64,000 nt of DNA from Rutpela maculata (taxonomy: Eukaryota; Arthropoda; Insecta; Coleoptera; Cerambycidae), in the NCBI GenBank assembly GCA_936432065.2, contig OW386292.2:101203829-101267828 (forward strand). Reading direction: 5' to 3'. Position numbers and translations under genes: made by a program. Below, piece by piece: positions 32,251 through 42,129 of the stretch. The notes below the pieces were generated by a model, which ran no database searches, was not told where the DNA came from, and saw only the letters and a program-made list of their open reading frames with translations. Position 1 is the stretch's first letter; every line of letters begins with the position of its first letter.

Positions 32251-32489
32251 TACTTTCTTAAAATAAATATTTAAAATTTCCGATAATTTTTTTTTTCGTT
32301 GATATTCCAAAAAATTTTAATTTTTTTTTATTTATGGATTTTCGAAATTGCGGAAATTTTCAATGGGTAAACTTTTTAGTTTATGGCATTAGAAATCCAA
32401 TAAAAAAAAATCATTCAAATCCATTCACTATAGCTGGGTTCCGTCATTTTTCATATATAATGACTAATTGCACTGCACTATATTAATAG

Positions 32490-33116
32490 TATAAAAACTG
32501 AGGATAGTGTAGTACTGGAAAATAACAAAGATATTGCAAATTCTACACACAATTAGGTGCAAAATATGCAAATAAAATAAATAGTCCAGATAATTATGCG
32601 GAAATTACACCAACCCTACAAAATTCAATGCAATTATATCCCATTTGTGTAGAAGAAATTAACCAAATAATTGTATAATTAAAACCAAATAAGGCACCGG
32701 AAATTGAGAATATACGGGCTGAAGTATTAAAACAAATACAAAATGAAATTGCCGATCCCTTAGTATACATTGTAAACAAATCTTTCGAATTAGCCTACTT
32801 TCCAAAATCACTGAAAATAGGATTGATAAAGCCAATGTATAAAGGAGAGCAACATTGAACTTGTTAACTATAGACCAATCTCGGTGGTTACAAATATACT
32901 AAAATATTTGAAAAAATCATAAAATATCGTGTAGTGCAGTTTTCAAAAAAAATTAAAATCTCTGATAACCAATTTGGATTTCAAGAACACAAAAGCACAG
33001 AAGACGCAATAGCTGCTTTAACCAAATCTATATATTCAGTCTTAGATGAGAAAACACCGTGTCTTTGCATATTTGTAAACCTCGCTAAAGCATTTGACAC
33101 CGTATGTCACAGACGA
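32490..33116 (+). pseudogene. CR1/Jockey-type LINE RT, 5' part of a copy split by a solo LTR
   Basis: The frames give VLENNKDIAN, MQLYPICVEEINQII, LKPNKAPEIENIRAEVLK, YFPKSLKIGLIKPMYKG, FGFQEHKSTEDAIAALT and LAKAFDTVCHRR, the RT fingers-palm region. The wording matches the 22537 and 46485 copies (STEDAI, LAKAFDTVCH). The frame is cut at 33116 by an LTR with 5-bp duplication and resumes at 33989 with LLDKLYNYGL. Several stops and one shift show that it was already decaying. Confidence 0.75.
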
Positions 33117-33983
33117 TGTTAAGACCCACCAAGAACTATTATTTAATTTATTTGTAGCGGCAACCCCGCGAAGAAGCCGCCTGCGCAATGAAGCGGGTAG
33201 AGCTCTTGTTTTTCAGTAGTAGTAGTTAAGTTACCAGTATAAGAAGTCGTATTATTGTAATGCTTCAATTATTCTCAAAATACTTTGTTTCATGTACATG
33301 TGTGCATATCTAAATCTTAGTACTGTTCATAGTGTTCATGTATTAATTACTGCAACAACTCAAATCATTAAATTTCATGACAAGCTCAGTGTGTTATTTA
33401 TGTTATATTAGATTTAAGAATGTTACGTATTAATATTTTATATAAGTCCTTCATCAAATAGTTCGCATAAGTAATTCAATACCAGTGCTGATAATCACGT
33501 AACTTTAATCCAAATCTTTTCGTTATCTTTTATAATTTAATATCATCATCCTTTAAAATCACGTACAGTCTGGATTACTCTGCGAACCGCAAATTATTCA
33601 AAATTATTGTTAACTCAACATAAGATAAACAAACATTATAAATACGACTGAACGACCATAAGCCGTCAGTTAGCATTCTACCGTTAAACTCAGTAGTTCA
33701 TAGTTTCAAGCTATTTTATCATTTTAAGAACGTTATATGTTCTAAGTATTATACGTACTTATACCCAGTAGTGTTAAGTGTAATAAGTACACAAAAATAA
33801 TAATAATAATAACCTGTAAACTTTAAATAATAAAAAAAATGTTTTTAAAAAGTGATTATCTTCAAGTCAAATCTAACATTTATATAATCGCCGGTGACCA
33901 GTAAAATTCATCAAGCCACCAGAAAAGTTAAATACAACAGGGAAATCGGTGAGAATCATCAGAGAGATTCATCGACCCCAACA
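33117..33983 (+). mobile_element. Solo LTR (867 bp) with 5-bp target duplication
   Basis: The sequence begins TGTTAAGACCC and ends GACCCCAACA, i.e. TG…CA. It is flanked by GACGA at 33112-33116 and 33984-33988. Removing it and one GACGA restores the LINE frame …DTVCHRR|LLDKLYNYG. A 5-bp duplication fits Ty3/gypsy or BEL/Pao. It has an internal promoter and A-rich AATAAA-type signals near 33830. No internal coding region remains, so this is the product of LTR-LTR recombination. Confidence 0.85.
33637..33670 (+). promoter_or_regulatory. LTR core promoter: TATA box and initiator
   Basis: TATAAATA at 33637-33644 is followed about 30 bp later by the arthropod initiator-like TCAGTT (33666). The spacing is right for RNA polymerase II transcription of an LTR retrotransposon. 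Confidence 0.6.
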
Positions 33984-33988
33984 GACGA

Positions 33989-34262
33989 TTACTAGACAAG
34001 CTATATAACTATGGTCTGAGACAATATATTTACTTTACTTAAAAGATACTTAACTGACAGAGCACAACTTGTTAAAATAGACGAAGTGACATATGGTGTC
34101 CAACAAGGACCTGTTTTAGGACTAATTATTTTTCCCTGTATATAAACAGTCTGCTTACCAAATAAAGCTAATAGTTGGGTTAAAGTAAAAGATATACCGT
34201 GGAATTTGAATTTAAGAAAATAAAAGATTGTTTTGACTATAATAAATTAACGGTAAATTAAA
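33989..34262 (+). pseudogene. CR1/Jockey-type LINE RT, 3' part of the split copy
   Basis: It continues from 33116: LLDKLYNYGL, then a shifted LKRYLTDRAQLVKIDEVTYGVQQG and LYINSLL. The catalytic FADD box that should follow is absent. A short region of KLTVN-like sequence ends it near 34260. Confidence 0.65.
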
Positions 34263-34572
34263 AAAAAAACGACCTATATGGTGTTTATTTCATCATTTCA
34301 GTGGTTAGTTTTATTAACAAAGTTAATAATTCCTCACTTGTACGTTGTTTATTATTTGAATTTAACTTAATAGCTCTATGACCCCAAGCTAAGGTATTCG
34401 GTAACCCGGCAATAATATAACGTTTATTATCATTCGAAGATAACGCGACCTTATTATACTCTTCGCAAAAACGAAGAGTATGTTGTATTTGATCGGCACA
34501 TTTCTAAAATCGTAAATATCGAACGTAGAGAAAAAATTTTCATACCATTGTGTTAGTGAACGAATTCTGAAC

Positions 34573-34680
34573 AACTTTCAAAATGTCCGTCTGTCCGTCC
34601 GTCCGTCCGTCACGTTTCTTGTAAGCACGATAACTTAAGAAAGAAAAGGCCGATTGTATTGAAATTTGGAAGGTAAGTTA
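34573..34680. repeat. Shared repeat with (GTCC)n block, copy 3, target of the LINE at 34681
   Basis: gtctgtccgtccgtccgtccgtc, acgataacttaagaaag and attgaaatttgg repeat the order seen at 12345 and 19740. It ends at TAAGTTA, the probable target duplication of the adjacent LINE. Confidence 0.5.
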
Positions 34681-34904
34681 ATAATAATAATAATAATAAT
34701 AAATGCCTTTATTTAGCCTGGCGGGATGTCAGCGTAAAGCTGTTATTAACTCCAACCAGGGAACAAAATAATCAAATACAAACTACAATAATGATAGTAC
34801 CTAATCTATATAACATATATATTTAACAAAAATATTTTTAATTTAAACCTCGAAACAAACCATGTGTGCAATTTTTTTTTTTTTTTTTTTTTTCATTAAC
34901 ATTT

Positions 34905-36623
34905 TCAATTTAAAGAGTCTCTTAGAAGCAGTCTTTTAATTTTTTCCTTGAAAGTGCTATACGATAATACTTGAACATTCTCTTGAATTTTATTGTAATA
35001 ATACGTCGCGCCATAACAGAAGGCTGACTTAAATAACGTAGTTCTATGCCTAGGTATATGCAATACATTATTTAATTGTCTAAGGTTATTTTCATGCATA
35101 TCTGATCTAAATTTGAGTTTCTGTTTAAGGTAGGTGAGGACATTATTTGTTAGAAGCGAATGAACTAAGCAACATAGGTGAAGTATCCATCTTTTTTTAA
35201 TGTTTAGTATTCTCTTTTCATTCAATATTGGCGTTATGTGGTCACGCCTACCCGCTAAAGTGGCAAAACGAATACATGAATTTTGGAGTTTTTGCAGTTT
35301 GAACAGGACGTTATTAGTTAGACACGGTCCGTAAACTAGATCGCCATACGCGGGAACAGATAAAATAAGCGATTCAACTAGCTTGAGTTTTACTTTAGTA
35401 GATAATATGTATTTAAACTGGTACATATATCTTAACTTAGCATAACAAGTCTGTACTATATAGTTGACATGGTCGTTGAAAGTAAGCTGAGAATCGATTC
35501 TTAAGCCGAGGTTTTTTACACAAGTTGACGAATCTATTTTAGTGCCATTTAAGAACATGTTTACATTATTTAGATTCAATTTGTTTAGTAACTTTTTAGT
35601 TCCAATATTAACGGACGCAGTCTTTTCCGCATTTAATATGAGGCCATGAGCATCTGAATACCGGGAAATTCGTTCTAGGTCGTCATTAATCAAAGTGCAG
35701 GCATTTACCACATTCGATGGTACATAAGACATGTATATCTGTTGATCGTCAGCGTACGAGTGAAATTTGCAGTGCTTAATTTCCTTGTGCAAGTCAGACA
35801 TATACAAAACAAATATAATAGGGCCCAAAAGTGAACCTTGTGGAACCCCTCTTTTTGTTATAAGTGGTTTGGAAAGAAGGATATCACCACTAGTCAGGAT
35901 CTTTACTTGCTGATTTCGGTTATTCAGATAAGATTTGAACCAATGAATTGTGTTTTCTGATATTCCCAGGTAGGATAATTTTGCAAGTAGCAAGGTATGA
36001 TTTAAGCAGTCAAATGCTTTACTATAGTCTAATAGCACCGTCGTAGTGATTTGGGAGTGGTCTATGGCTGTGAGGTAGTCATCAACAATGTCAGTCAATA
36101 CTGTTACTGTACTATGTTTAGCGCGAAAACCTGACTGACGGGGAGGTAAGAGACTATTTGATGTTAAGTGTTCTGTAAATTGCAGATAGATAATGCGTTC
36201 CATAACCTTTGATAAAACAGGTAATAGGCTTATTGGCCTAAAGTCTTTAAATAATTCCGGTGAATTATTTTTTGCAATAGGTGTTACAATCGCTCGTTTC
36301 CATTGAGCTGGAAATATATTACTTTCGATAGAAGTGTTAATAATGAACGTAATGGCCTCTAAACAGTAGGGTGCACAAAGTTTTAACATTTTTAGTGAAA
36401 TATTATCAGCACCTGCCGCATTAGATTTTATATAGTGAATAGCTTTTTCGACATCCTCAGTGCAGACCTTTTTGAACTTAAAAAGGTTCGATGCGTCTAT
36501 ATTCTCATGATAATTGCTTACGTAATAGTTTATTGTATTATTTTGTACTTCCGTGAAGGGTATGGATTCGATAAAATGTTTGTTAAACTCATCTGGGTTA
36601 CATAGGTTCCGCGGAATATCCAT
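34905..36623 (-). CDS. LINE ORF2, reverse transcriptase part
   Basis: RNA-dependent DNA polymerase of a target-primed retrotransposon; 572 codons without a stop. Blocks in order: DNISLKMLKLCAPYC, FPAQWKRAIVTPIAK, DFRPISLLP, RQSGFRAKHSTVTVLTDIV, LLDYSKAFDCLNH (first Asp), KRGVPQGSLLGPI, HSYADDQQIYMSY (catalytic YADD), then a C-terminal region ending KEKIKRLLLRDSLN. The ATG at 36623 is not the true start. The frame overlaps the end of the endonuclease frame at the A-run cacaacaaaaag, so one base loss splits what should be a single ORF. CR1/L2-like by its HSYADD and SKAFDCLNH wording. Confidence 0.85.
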   Translation of the reverse strand: MDIPRNLCNPDEFNKHFIESIPFTEVQNNTINYYVSNYHENIDASNLFKFKKVCTEDVEKAIHYIKSNAAGADNISLKMLKLCAPYCLEAITFIINTSIESNIFPAQWKRAIVTPIAKNNSPELFKDFRPISLLPVLSKVMERIIYLQFTEHLTSNSLLPPRQSGFRAKHSTVTVLTDIVDDYLTAIDHSQITTTVLLDYSKAFDCLNHTLLLAKLSYLGISENTIHWFKSYLNNRNQQVKILTSGDILLSKPLITKRGVPQGSLLGPIIFVLYMSDLHKEIKHCKFHSYADDQQIYMSYVPSNVVNACTLINDDLERISRYSDAHGLILNAEKTASVNIGTKKLLNKLNLNNVNMFLNGTKIDSSTCVKNLGLRIDSQLTFNDHVNYIVQTCYAKLRYMYQFKYILSTKVKLKLVESLILSVPAYGDLVYGPCLTNNVLFKLQKLQNSCIRFATLAGRRDHITPILNEKRILNIKKRWILHLCCLVHSLLTNNVLTYLKQKLKFRSDMHENNLRQLNNVLHIPRHRTTLFKSAFCYGATYYYNKIQENVQVLSYSTFKEKIKRLLLRDSLN

Positions 36624-36624
36624 A

Positions 36625-37803
36625 TTACGCTTTTTGTTGTGTATACTTACTTAGGTTTTCAATAGTTTTCCACCATTCTCGAGAGTTAGAGATTTGATTA
36701 TTTAAACGCCATTCTAAGTAAGCTTTTTTTTCTCTGCGAATAGATGAAGTTACTAGATTCCTTAGCTGTTTGTAGTAGGTCCATTTTGAATTTATTTGCT
36801 CTATTGTATATTTGTTATTTTTTTGTGCTTGTTTATATTTAGAATATGCAACATTTCTGAGTTTAATCATGTACTTGATATTGTCGGTCAACCATGGTGC
36901 TGGAGGTTTACTTATTTTAATTGTTTTTATCGGTGCAAATTTATTAAAGAGTGATAGGATGTTGTCATTGACAAAGTCAATTTGATTGTTAATATCCTCG
37001 AAATTTTTTACAGCCACCCAATTGATGGCGCTAGCACTTTGTGAAAATGAGTTGTGATCAAAGTTCTTAAAACATCGTATTTTAACTAGCTTTGTGGGAC
37101 TCTTAATAATCGGGCAGTCTATACAGCAGTATGTTAAGAGATGATCAGTCACGTTTGGCATATGAACAGTACCTGTTTTATAAATGTTTTCTGCTTTAGT
37201 TGAGGCAATAATGTCTATAAGAGTGGCAGATCTATTACTAATTCTAGTGGGATCAGATATTACTTGTTTTAGGTTACAAGTTTGTAAGATATTGTTAAGG
37301 AATATGTAAGCTGGCAAGTTTGGTTTAAGCATGTTAATGTTTAGGTCACCTAGTATAACAATTTCTTCAGAGATTGGCATAAGAGATGCAAGCTGGTCAT
37401 CAAGTGAGGAGAGTTGGCTATAATGAACATTTGGAAGTCGGTACAATACCCCCAAAATTATATTACGTTTATTTACTTTAACTTCAATCCAAAGTTGTTC
37501 AACTTGTGCGTCATTTTCTGAAGTGATAGACAATTTTGAGAATATTAAATTGGATTTTATGTAGAAGGCAACGCCTCCACCTCTACGATTATGCCTATCA
37601 GCACGACACAAGCAATATCCAGGTATTTCGATAGCCTTTGATATAATTTCAGGTTTAAGCCAGGTTTCTGTTACGCCCACAACATCAAAGTTTTGCATTA
37701 GAATATAATCTTTTAGTTCAACAAAGGAGTTTATGAGTGACCTACAATTGATATGAGCTACAAATAGGTTCTGTTCGTCACTGTGATTAGGTTGCAATGA
37801 CAT
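36625..37803 (-). CDS. LINE ORF2, APE-type endonuclease part
   Basis: 392 codons from an ATG at 37803, with the apurinic-endonuclease blocks HINCRSL, GVTETWL, RRGGGVAFYI, GVLYRLPN, ILGDLNINM and NVTDHLLTY in order. A linker ending REWWKTIENLSKYTQQKA meets a stop at 36627-36625. In the other frame the same bases continue as HNKKRNMDIPRNL into the RT. The enzyme nicks target DNA to prime reverse transcription. All visible catalytic blocks are intact; only the junction frameshift is damaging. Confidence 0.85.
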   Translation of the reverse strand: MSLQPNHSDEQNLFVAHINCRSLINSFVELKDYILMQNFDVVGVTETWLKPEIISKAIEIPGYCLCRADRHNRRGGGVAFYIKSNLIFSKLSITSENDAQVEQLWIEVKVNKRNIILGVLYRLPNVHYSQLSSLDDQLASLMPISEEIVILGDLNINMLKPNLPAYIFLNNILQTCNLKQVISDPTRISNRSATLIDIIASTKAENIYKTGTVHMPNVTDHLLTYCCIDCPIIKSPTKLVKIRCFKNFDHNSFSQSASAINWVAVKNFEDINNQIDFVNDNILSLFNKFAPIKTIKISKPPAPWLTDNIKYMIKLRNVAYSKYKQAQKNNKYTIEQINSKWTYYKQLRNLVTSSIRREKKAYLEWRLNNQISNSREWWKTIENLSKYTQQKA

Positions 37804-38132
37804 GGTTTATTTTTATACAAAATTAAGTGGCAAAGTATAAGTTAGTTTAATATAAAAAGTATAATAAAATATCAAATACAACACATACAATATAAATTAT
37901 TAAAAAGTACGGATTATAATTAGAAAAAAAGAAGATATATTGAGATAAAAAATCATGTGTCTATTCATCGATTTCAATACAATACAAAAAATCTATTAGC
38001 AGAATATACACAGTGGACATATTTAAGAAGACTTAAATATAATATCCTGTCCTATAAATAAGCAGTAAGTTTTTATAAGTATGATAAATGAAAACAAACA
38101 CTGGATTAAGTATATAATTTAATCAACGAGTA

Positions 38133-38778
38133 TTATTTAGTGTTATGTTTGGTTTTTACTAGGAATAATTTGTTTGTTTCAACTGATTTATTACTTTTAC
38201 TGGTTTCAAGTTTAGCCTGTGCATTTAACGTGGCAATTCGCTCAGAGGTTTTCCGTTTCTTAGATAGCTGCTCATCAGTGGGCGACACTGAACTATTAGA
38301 TTGTTCACCTTGATTTTCAAATACATCTGAAATGTTGGTTTTATTGATAGAAGGAGTAGATGGAGCACTATTTGACGAAGTTCCTATTATTTGTTTCTTT
38401 GAGTAATCTGGATCGTTTTCCTCTTGATTGGTCAACTTGAATTCTCGTAACTGTTCAACAGTATACACATCCTCGCCAACAACTAACTTGTTTCCCTTGA
38501 TTTTTGCAAGAAGATTTTGTGCCCTTGCAGCCCTTAGGTTATCCGTTAGAATTTTTTTGTCTTTCCGGTCTTCTGGACAAAGATCATGGGCAATAAAAAT
38601 ATTAGTGCCTTTTAATTTAGAAATGTTCTTAAAAACAGCATTCTTTTTGAGATACGAAATAAATTCCAGCTTTATTGGTGGCAGTGTGCTTTTGTTAATC
38701 TGGTAGAGGTTGTTAATATCAGCTGCACAAATATTGATTTCAAGTAGCTCATTTAGTTTGGTGACTACAAATGAATAA
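38133..38778 (-). CDS. LINE ORF1, C-terminal part
   Basis: Open frame of about 215 codons from the truncation point 38778 to the stop at 38135-38133. It includes FISYLKKNAVFKNISKLKGT, HDLCPEDRKDKKILTDNLR and NLLAKIKGNKLVVGEDVYTV, the C-terminal nucleic-acid-binding domain common to ORF1 of CR1/Jockey-type LINEs. A Ser/Thr/Lys-rich tail with KKRK follows. It lies about 330 bp upstream of ORF2 in the transcript direction. A similar domain is seen, decayed, at 43560-43934 (+). Confidence 0.7.
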
Positions 38779-38915
38779 TAAGTTAGCGTTAGTTAGAGGA
38801 AGAACACTTTTGTTTTTGAAGAAAATCGATCAGTAAATAAAAAAGTTATTAATTATTTAATTTAAAAAAAATATATTCTCTTAATTTTTGTCGCTTGTAC
38901 TTAAATAGAAACCTT

Positions 38916-38991
38916 GCGAAATGTGGTGGTGCAGTGGCTAAAGTTTTGCCTTGCAATCCAAAGATCGTGTGTTCGAATCCCACCCAGGTTG
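38916..38991 (+). tRNA. tRNA-like sequence (pseudogene or SINE head)
   Basis: An A-box TGGTGCAGTGGCTAAAG and a B-box GTGTTCGAATCCCAC are spaced as in a tRNA. The T-stem has four of five pairs. The anticodon-loop region CTTGCAA would read TGC (Ala), but the anticodon stem is poor (tttgc / tccaa) and the acceptor stem is not recognisable at the right distance. T runs from 38998 onward would stop RNA polymerase III. A degenerate tRNA or tRNA-derived SINE promoter is more likely than a working tRNA. Confidence 0.5.
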
Positions 38992-39322
38992 GATATTTTT
39001 TTTCATTTTTTTTTTTATATAATTCTTTTCACAACAAAGATGGTATCACAAAATTTAGAATGTCCAAAAACTAACATTATTTACAAGAAAACTGCGAAGA
39101 GTATCCTATAGTAATAGTAGTAACAATTATATAAAACGCTCAGTAAATTGGCGAAGAGTACGTTTTTAGCTTGTTTTTTAATTCTGTATACATCGTATGT
39201 AAATGTGATCTAAACACATACATTTTACGATAAATTAATCCACCTTCTTCTACAATTTGTTTATAATCAACAATATTTAATTGATTTTTAATAATATTTT
39301 TTGACACCCCTTTAGCTTTTTT

Positions 39323-41230
39323 GTTTAACTTTCATTGAGTTTTACGCAATATGCTTTCGCCCCAGTTTCATAAAAACTTTGTATAGGAGCGCCTGTAAAC
39401 TCATCTTTCATTTTCACAACAATGGACACCGTTTTGGGTACACCATGAATATTATCATTACTATAATTTGATGTGTCGAACCAACTTAAATTGTTCTTTA
39501 CATCATCATAAACATTATCAGTAAATATTTCTAAAATCAATGAATATGTGTCGGTATAGCACAGAGTCGCATTATTACCGTATTTTTGCTTGATGAAGTC
39601 ATAATAAAAATCATATATTACTGTTTTTGATATCTCTAAAATTGAGTAACCCACATATAATGGCTTATTATAACAAATTTTCAGTTGAGACATTTCTATA
39701 GCTACTAAATTTTCTGAGAAAACTGAACATGATTTATAATTAGGCTTACTTATGTACCCTTCAGCCTCAACACTTCCACGAATATTTTCCCAGTGAGAAA
39801 TAAGTTTTATATCGACTATATTTTCAACATTTTCCATAGTTTTTCCGAATATTGAGTTTATTACAAATTTAAAAAGATCTCTTTCAAAAGCATTTCTGGA
39901 TGCATTTCGCAACGCTGTAATCAAATCAAGACAAGTTTTCAACAAAGGGTATTGCGAAAATTCCAAAATTCTATGAATTTTTTGCAAATTTAAACCATGT
40001 TCTTAACATTGTTTGAGATTCCTGTAATGAATGATATAGTTAGTTTTATTATGTAGGTTTAAAATAAGTTTAGATTGTTTGCTATTTGGGGGTATTAAAT
40101 TTTCTGCGCAAAACGGTAAATCATTATATGCATCATGCAAATTTTCAGGATATTCCAAATCCACTTCTAATACATACTCCTTTTCAGAATTGTTACTTAA
40201 AAGGGAACAGTCAAAATATTGAATTTCGTTGTCGTTTAACCATCTAAATCCCCCCAATGGTAAACTTTGACTCATACTACGTATAAATTCGTGACGTCTA
40301 AATGAAGTATATATGACGTAGATTTTGAAGAATTATAATTAGAAATAAATTTATTACTGGCAATGGACATTCCTTTACTACATTGACTAACACCGCCTCG
40401 TATGCCTTTTCTAAAGAAATGAAGCATATCTATATCAGTAAGGAGCTCAAGCTCAACTTCTGTCTTACGCAACATGGTATCCCAACTTAATGATAGTGCC
40501 GTTACATATTGTGCAGGATCTAGTGTAAATTTTACTAAACAAATTTTACGAAAGTTCAAAAATATCCGCCAATAGCAATACATCAGATTTTAGGTATATA
40601 TCAGAATATTCGCCCAAAGTCTGGCATTGAAAGGTGTGCCAAGTAACATGCGCTCGATTATAATCCTCCTCGGTAACGCCATCACCACGCAATATATCAA
40701 AAAATAAATTTCGTGTAGGTAATTCAGTATCGTTCAGTTTATCCATTGAATCCACATAGGATTAGGGGAAAACTCATTTGCGACATACTAAATTAAATTT
40801 GGATTGATCACTGAAATATTTTTTTATCATTGAACATTGTTCAGATTCTAGGGTTTGACTTAATTTATCTAAAGAAGTCGGTAAGAAGCGAAATGAATCC
40901 AGAAATTTCAATTTTATAAATACATTTTTTTCTGCGCCTTCCTTTCTTTCGACTAAAATGTGTTTTGAAAATGATACATACTTCTGTTTATTTTGCGCTA
41001 TGACATCAATATTCTCTTGATTTAAGGACAATTTTTCAATAAACAAATGCGAATCATAATTTGTTAAATTGTGAAAGAATACTGGAATCAATTTGGGTAA
41101 TTTGAAGTTTAAATTACAAATGGAGTGAGCTGCACCCCGGTAATTCCCAGTTAAGTGACAATGATCACAAACTTTGTGATTACTTTCACTTATTACAAAT
41201 GTAACATGTACTACAATTGTTAAAATCCAT
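39323..41230 (-). pseudogene. Protein-primed DNA polymerase B relic (Polinton/Maverick type)
   Basis: On the minus strand: a CDHCHLTGNYRGAAHSICN zinc-type motif (41160-41220); FHNLTNYDSHLFI, the second exonuclease block (41091); YSDIYLKSDVLLLADIF, the third exonuclease block (about 40600); DPAQYVTALSLSWD; then HLDVTNLY (palm motif A, about 40280), SQSLPLGGFRW, NSIFGKTMENV (motif B) and CYTDTYSL (motif C, where family members have YxDTD, so the last Asp is Tyr). ETGAKAYCVK follows. At least four stops or shifts divide it. The element is old and dead. Only the polymerase is recognisable; no integrase, ATPase or capsid frame is seen nearby. Confidence 0.75.
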
Positions 41231-42129
41231 CAGTTGATACTCTGAAAGAGGTAGCATATTATATATTTGAGAACAAATATTTTACATCATCTGCGTATTA
41301 TAACGAGAGTAATTAATTTTACAAGTGGCATCGTTAAGTTCGGTAAAAATAAACATAAGTTATCCATTGTGGTTGTAATTTCTTGACTAGTAATTAACAT
41401 CATGCAAATATGTTGCATAATAAGAAGATCCCAGCATCGAAAGAAGAATGTTAATAGCTTATATCTAAAGCGAAACTATACATCTATTTTTGTCTGGGTA
41501 ACATGTACCACGTAGATGGTGGTACGGTGACCACTCTCTCAGCTTGTCTTGTATTTATTTCAAACACAAAACACGAAAATCGTTAATATAGACTGCGAGT
41601 ACCTTGTGTTAGTCTCTAAAGCCTTGCATGAATTCTTTATTTTTGTCTGGCTACATAGTACCACTATAACATAACCAGTCTTTCGAGGGAATAAAGAATG
41701 TTGCCAGCGCTTAAAGCGAAGTCTGTCTTTTTTATTTTTGTCTACATAACCATGAACCGGCACCCGAGTTGATGTGAGTATAACGAGTTTGAAATAATCA
41801 CGATGAAGTTTTTAATAAAAACTGGTCAGGCGGTGGGGTGACGCTTCGACGGGTTTGCAATAAGATGCAGTTTAGTTTACAGGACTCGATCCGCTACATT
41901 CATAACCTTATAAGGCAATGAAAAGATGCGGTGGAAATAAAATTGAAACATGTTTGTTGTAAGGTTCAATTTTGTCTGCATGGCGTGGGTCAGCTATTGC
42001 ATCTCCCACTGCATCAGTTTCAGATCAATTATTTAAGGACGATCCCGTGCCAAGAGCATAACAGTTTCTACATCGCTTTAAACAGTAACATGACTTCTAA
42101 AATGTGCTACCCAAAAAAAACCAAGTAGA
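41231..42129. other. No supported gene; three irregular copies of a 'ttatttttgtctg..taacat' segment
   Basis: About 45-bp related segments, tttatttttgtct-gg-tacatagtacc with an upstream taaagcgaa step, occur near 41460, 41625 and 41715. Spacing is uneven. The region becomes GC-richer toward the ORF at 42130 and has TTATAAGG near 41909, a possible TATA element. Confidence 0.4.

Larger units (their letters stand above)
30339..32474. mobile_element. Long-TIR non-autonomous element (2.1 kb)
   Basis: The ends are cagtgcaattag (30339-30350) and its exact complement ctaattgcactg (32463-32474). The inverted match extends about 200 bp inward with small indels: gaacccagctatagtgaatgg, taaactaaaaagtttacccatt, ccgcaatttcg, aaatatttattttaag. 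No transposase is present. Inside are a hairpin (30616-30710), a LINE RT fragment (31289-31497) and tandem repeats (31691-32250). No convincing target duplication was seen. A related end, gtgccgttagatttatacctaggaaccc, is found at about 55878. Confidence 0.75.
34681..38778 (-). mobile_element. Nearly intact LINE (minus strand), 5'-truncated
   Basis: A 4.1-kb insertion flanked by TAAGTTA at 34674-34680 and 38779-38785 (probable 7-bp duplication). The 3' end, on the left, reads AATAAAGGCATT followed by (TTA)n, a microsatellite tail as in CR1/I-type LINEs. From 5' to 3' on the minus strand it contains the end of ORF1 (38778-38133), endonuclease (37803-36625), RT (36623-34905) and a short 3' UTR that also has a poly-A-like run at 34871-34892. 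It lacks only the 5' UTR and the start of ORF1, plus one base in the ORF2 junction. Confidence 0.85.
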
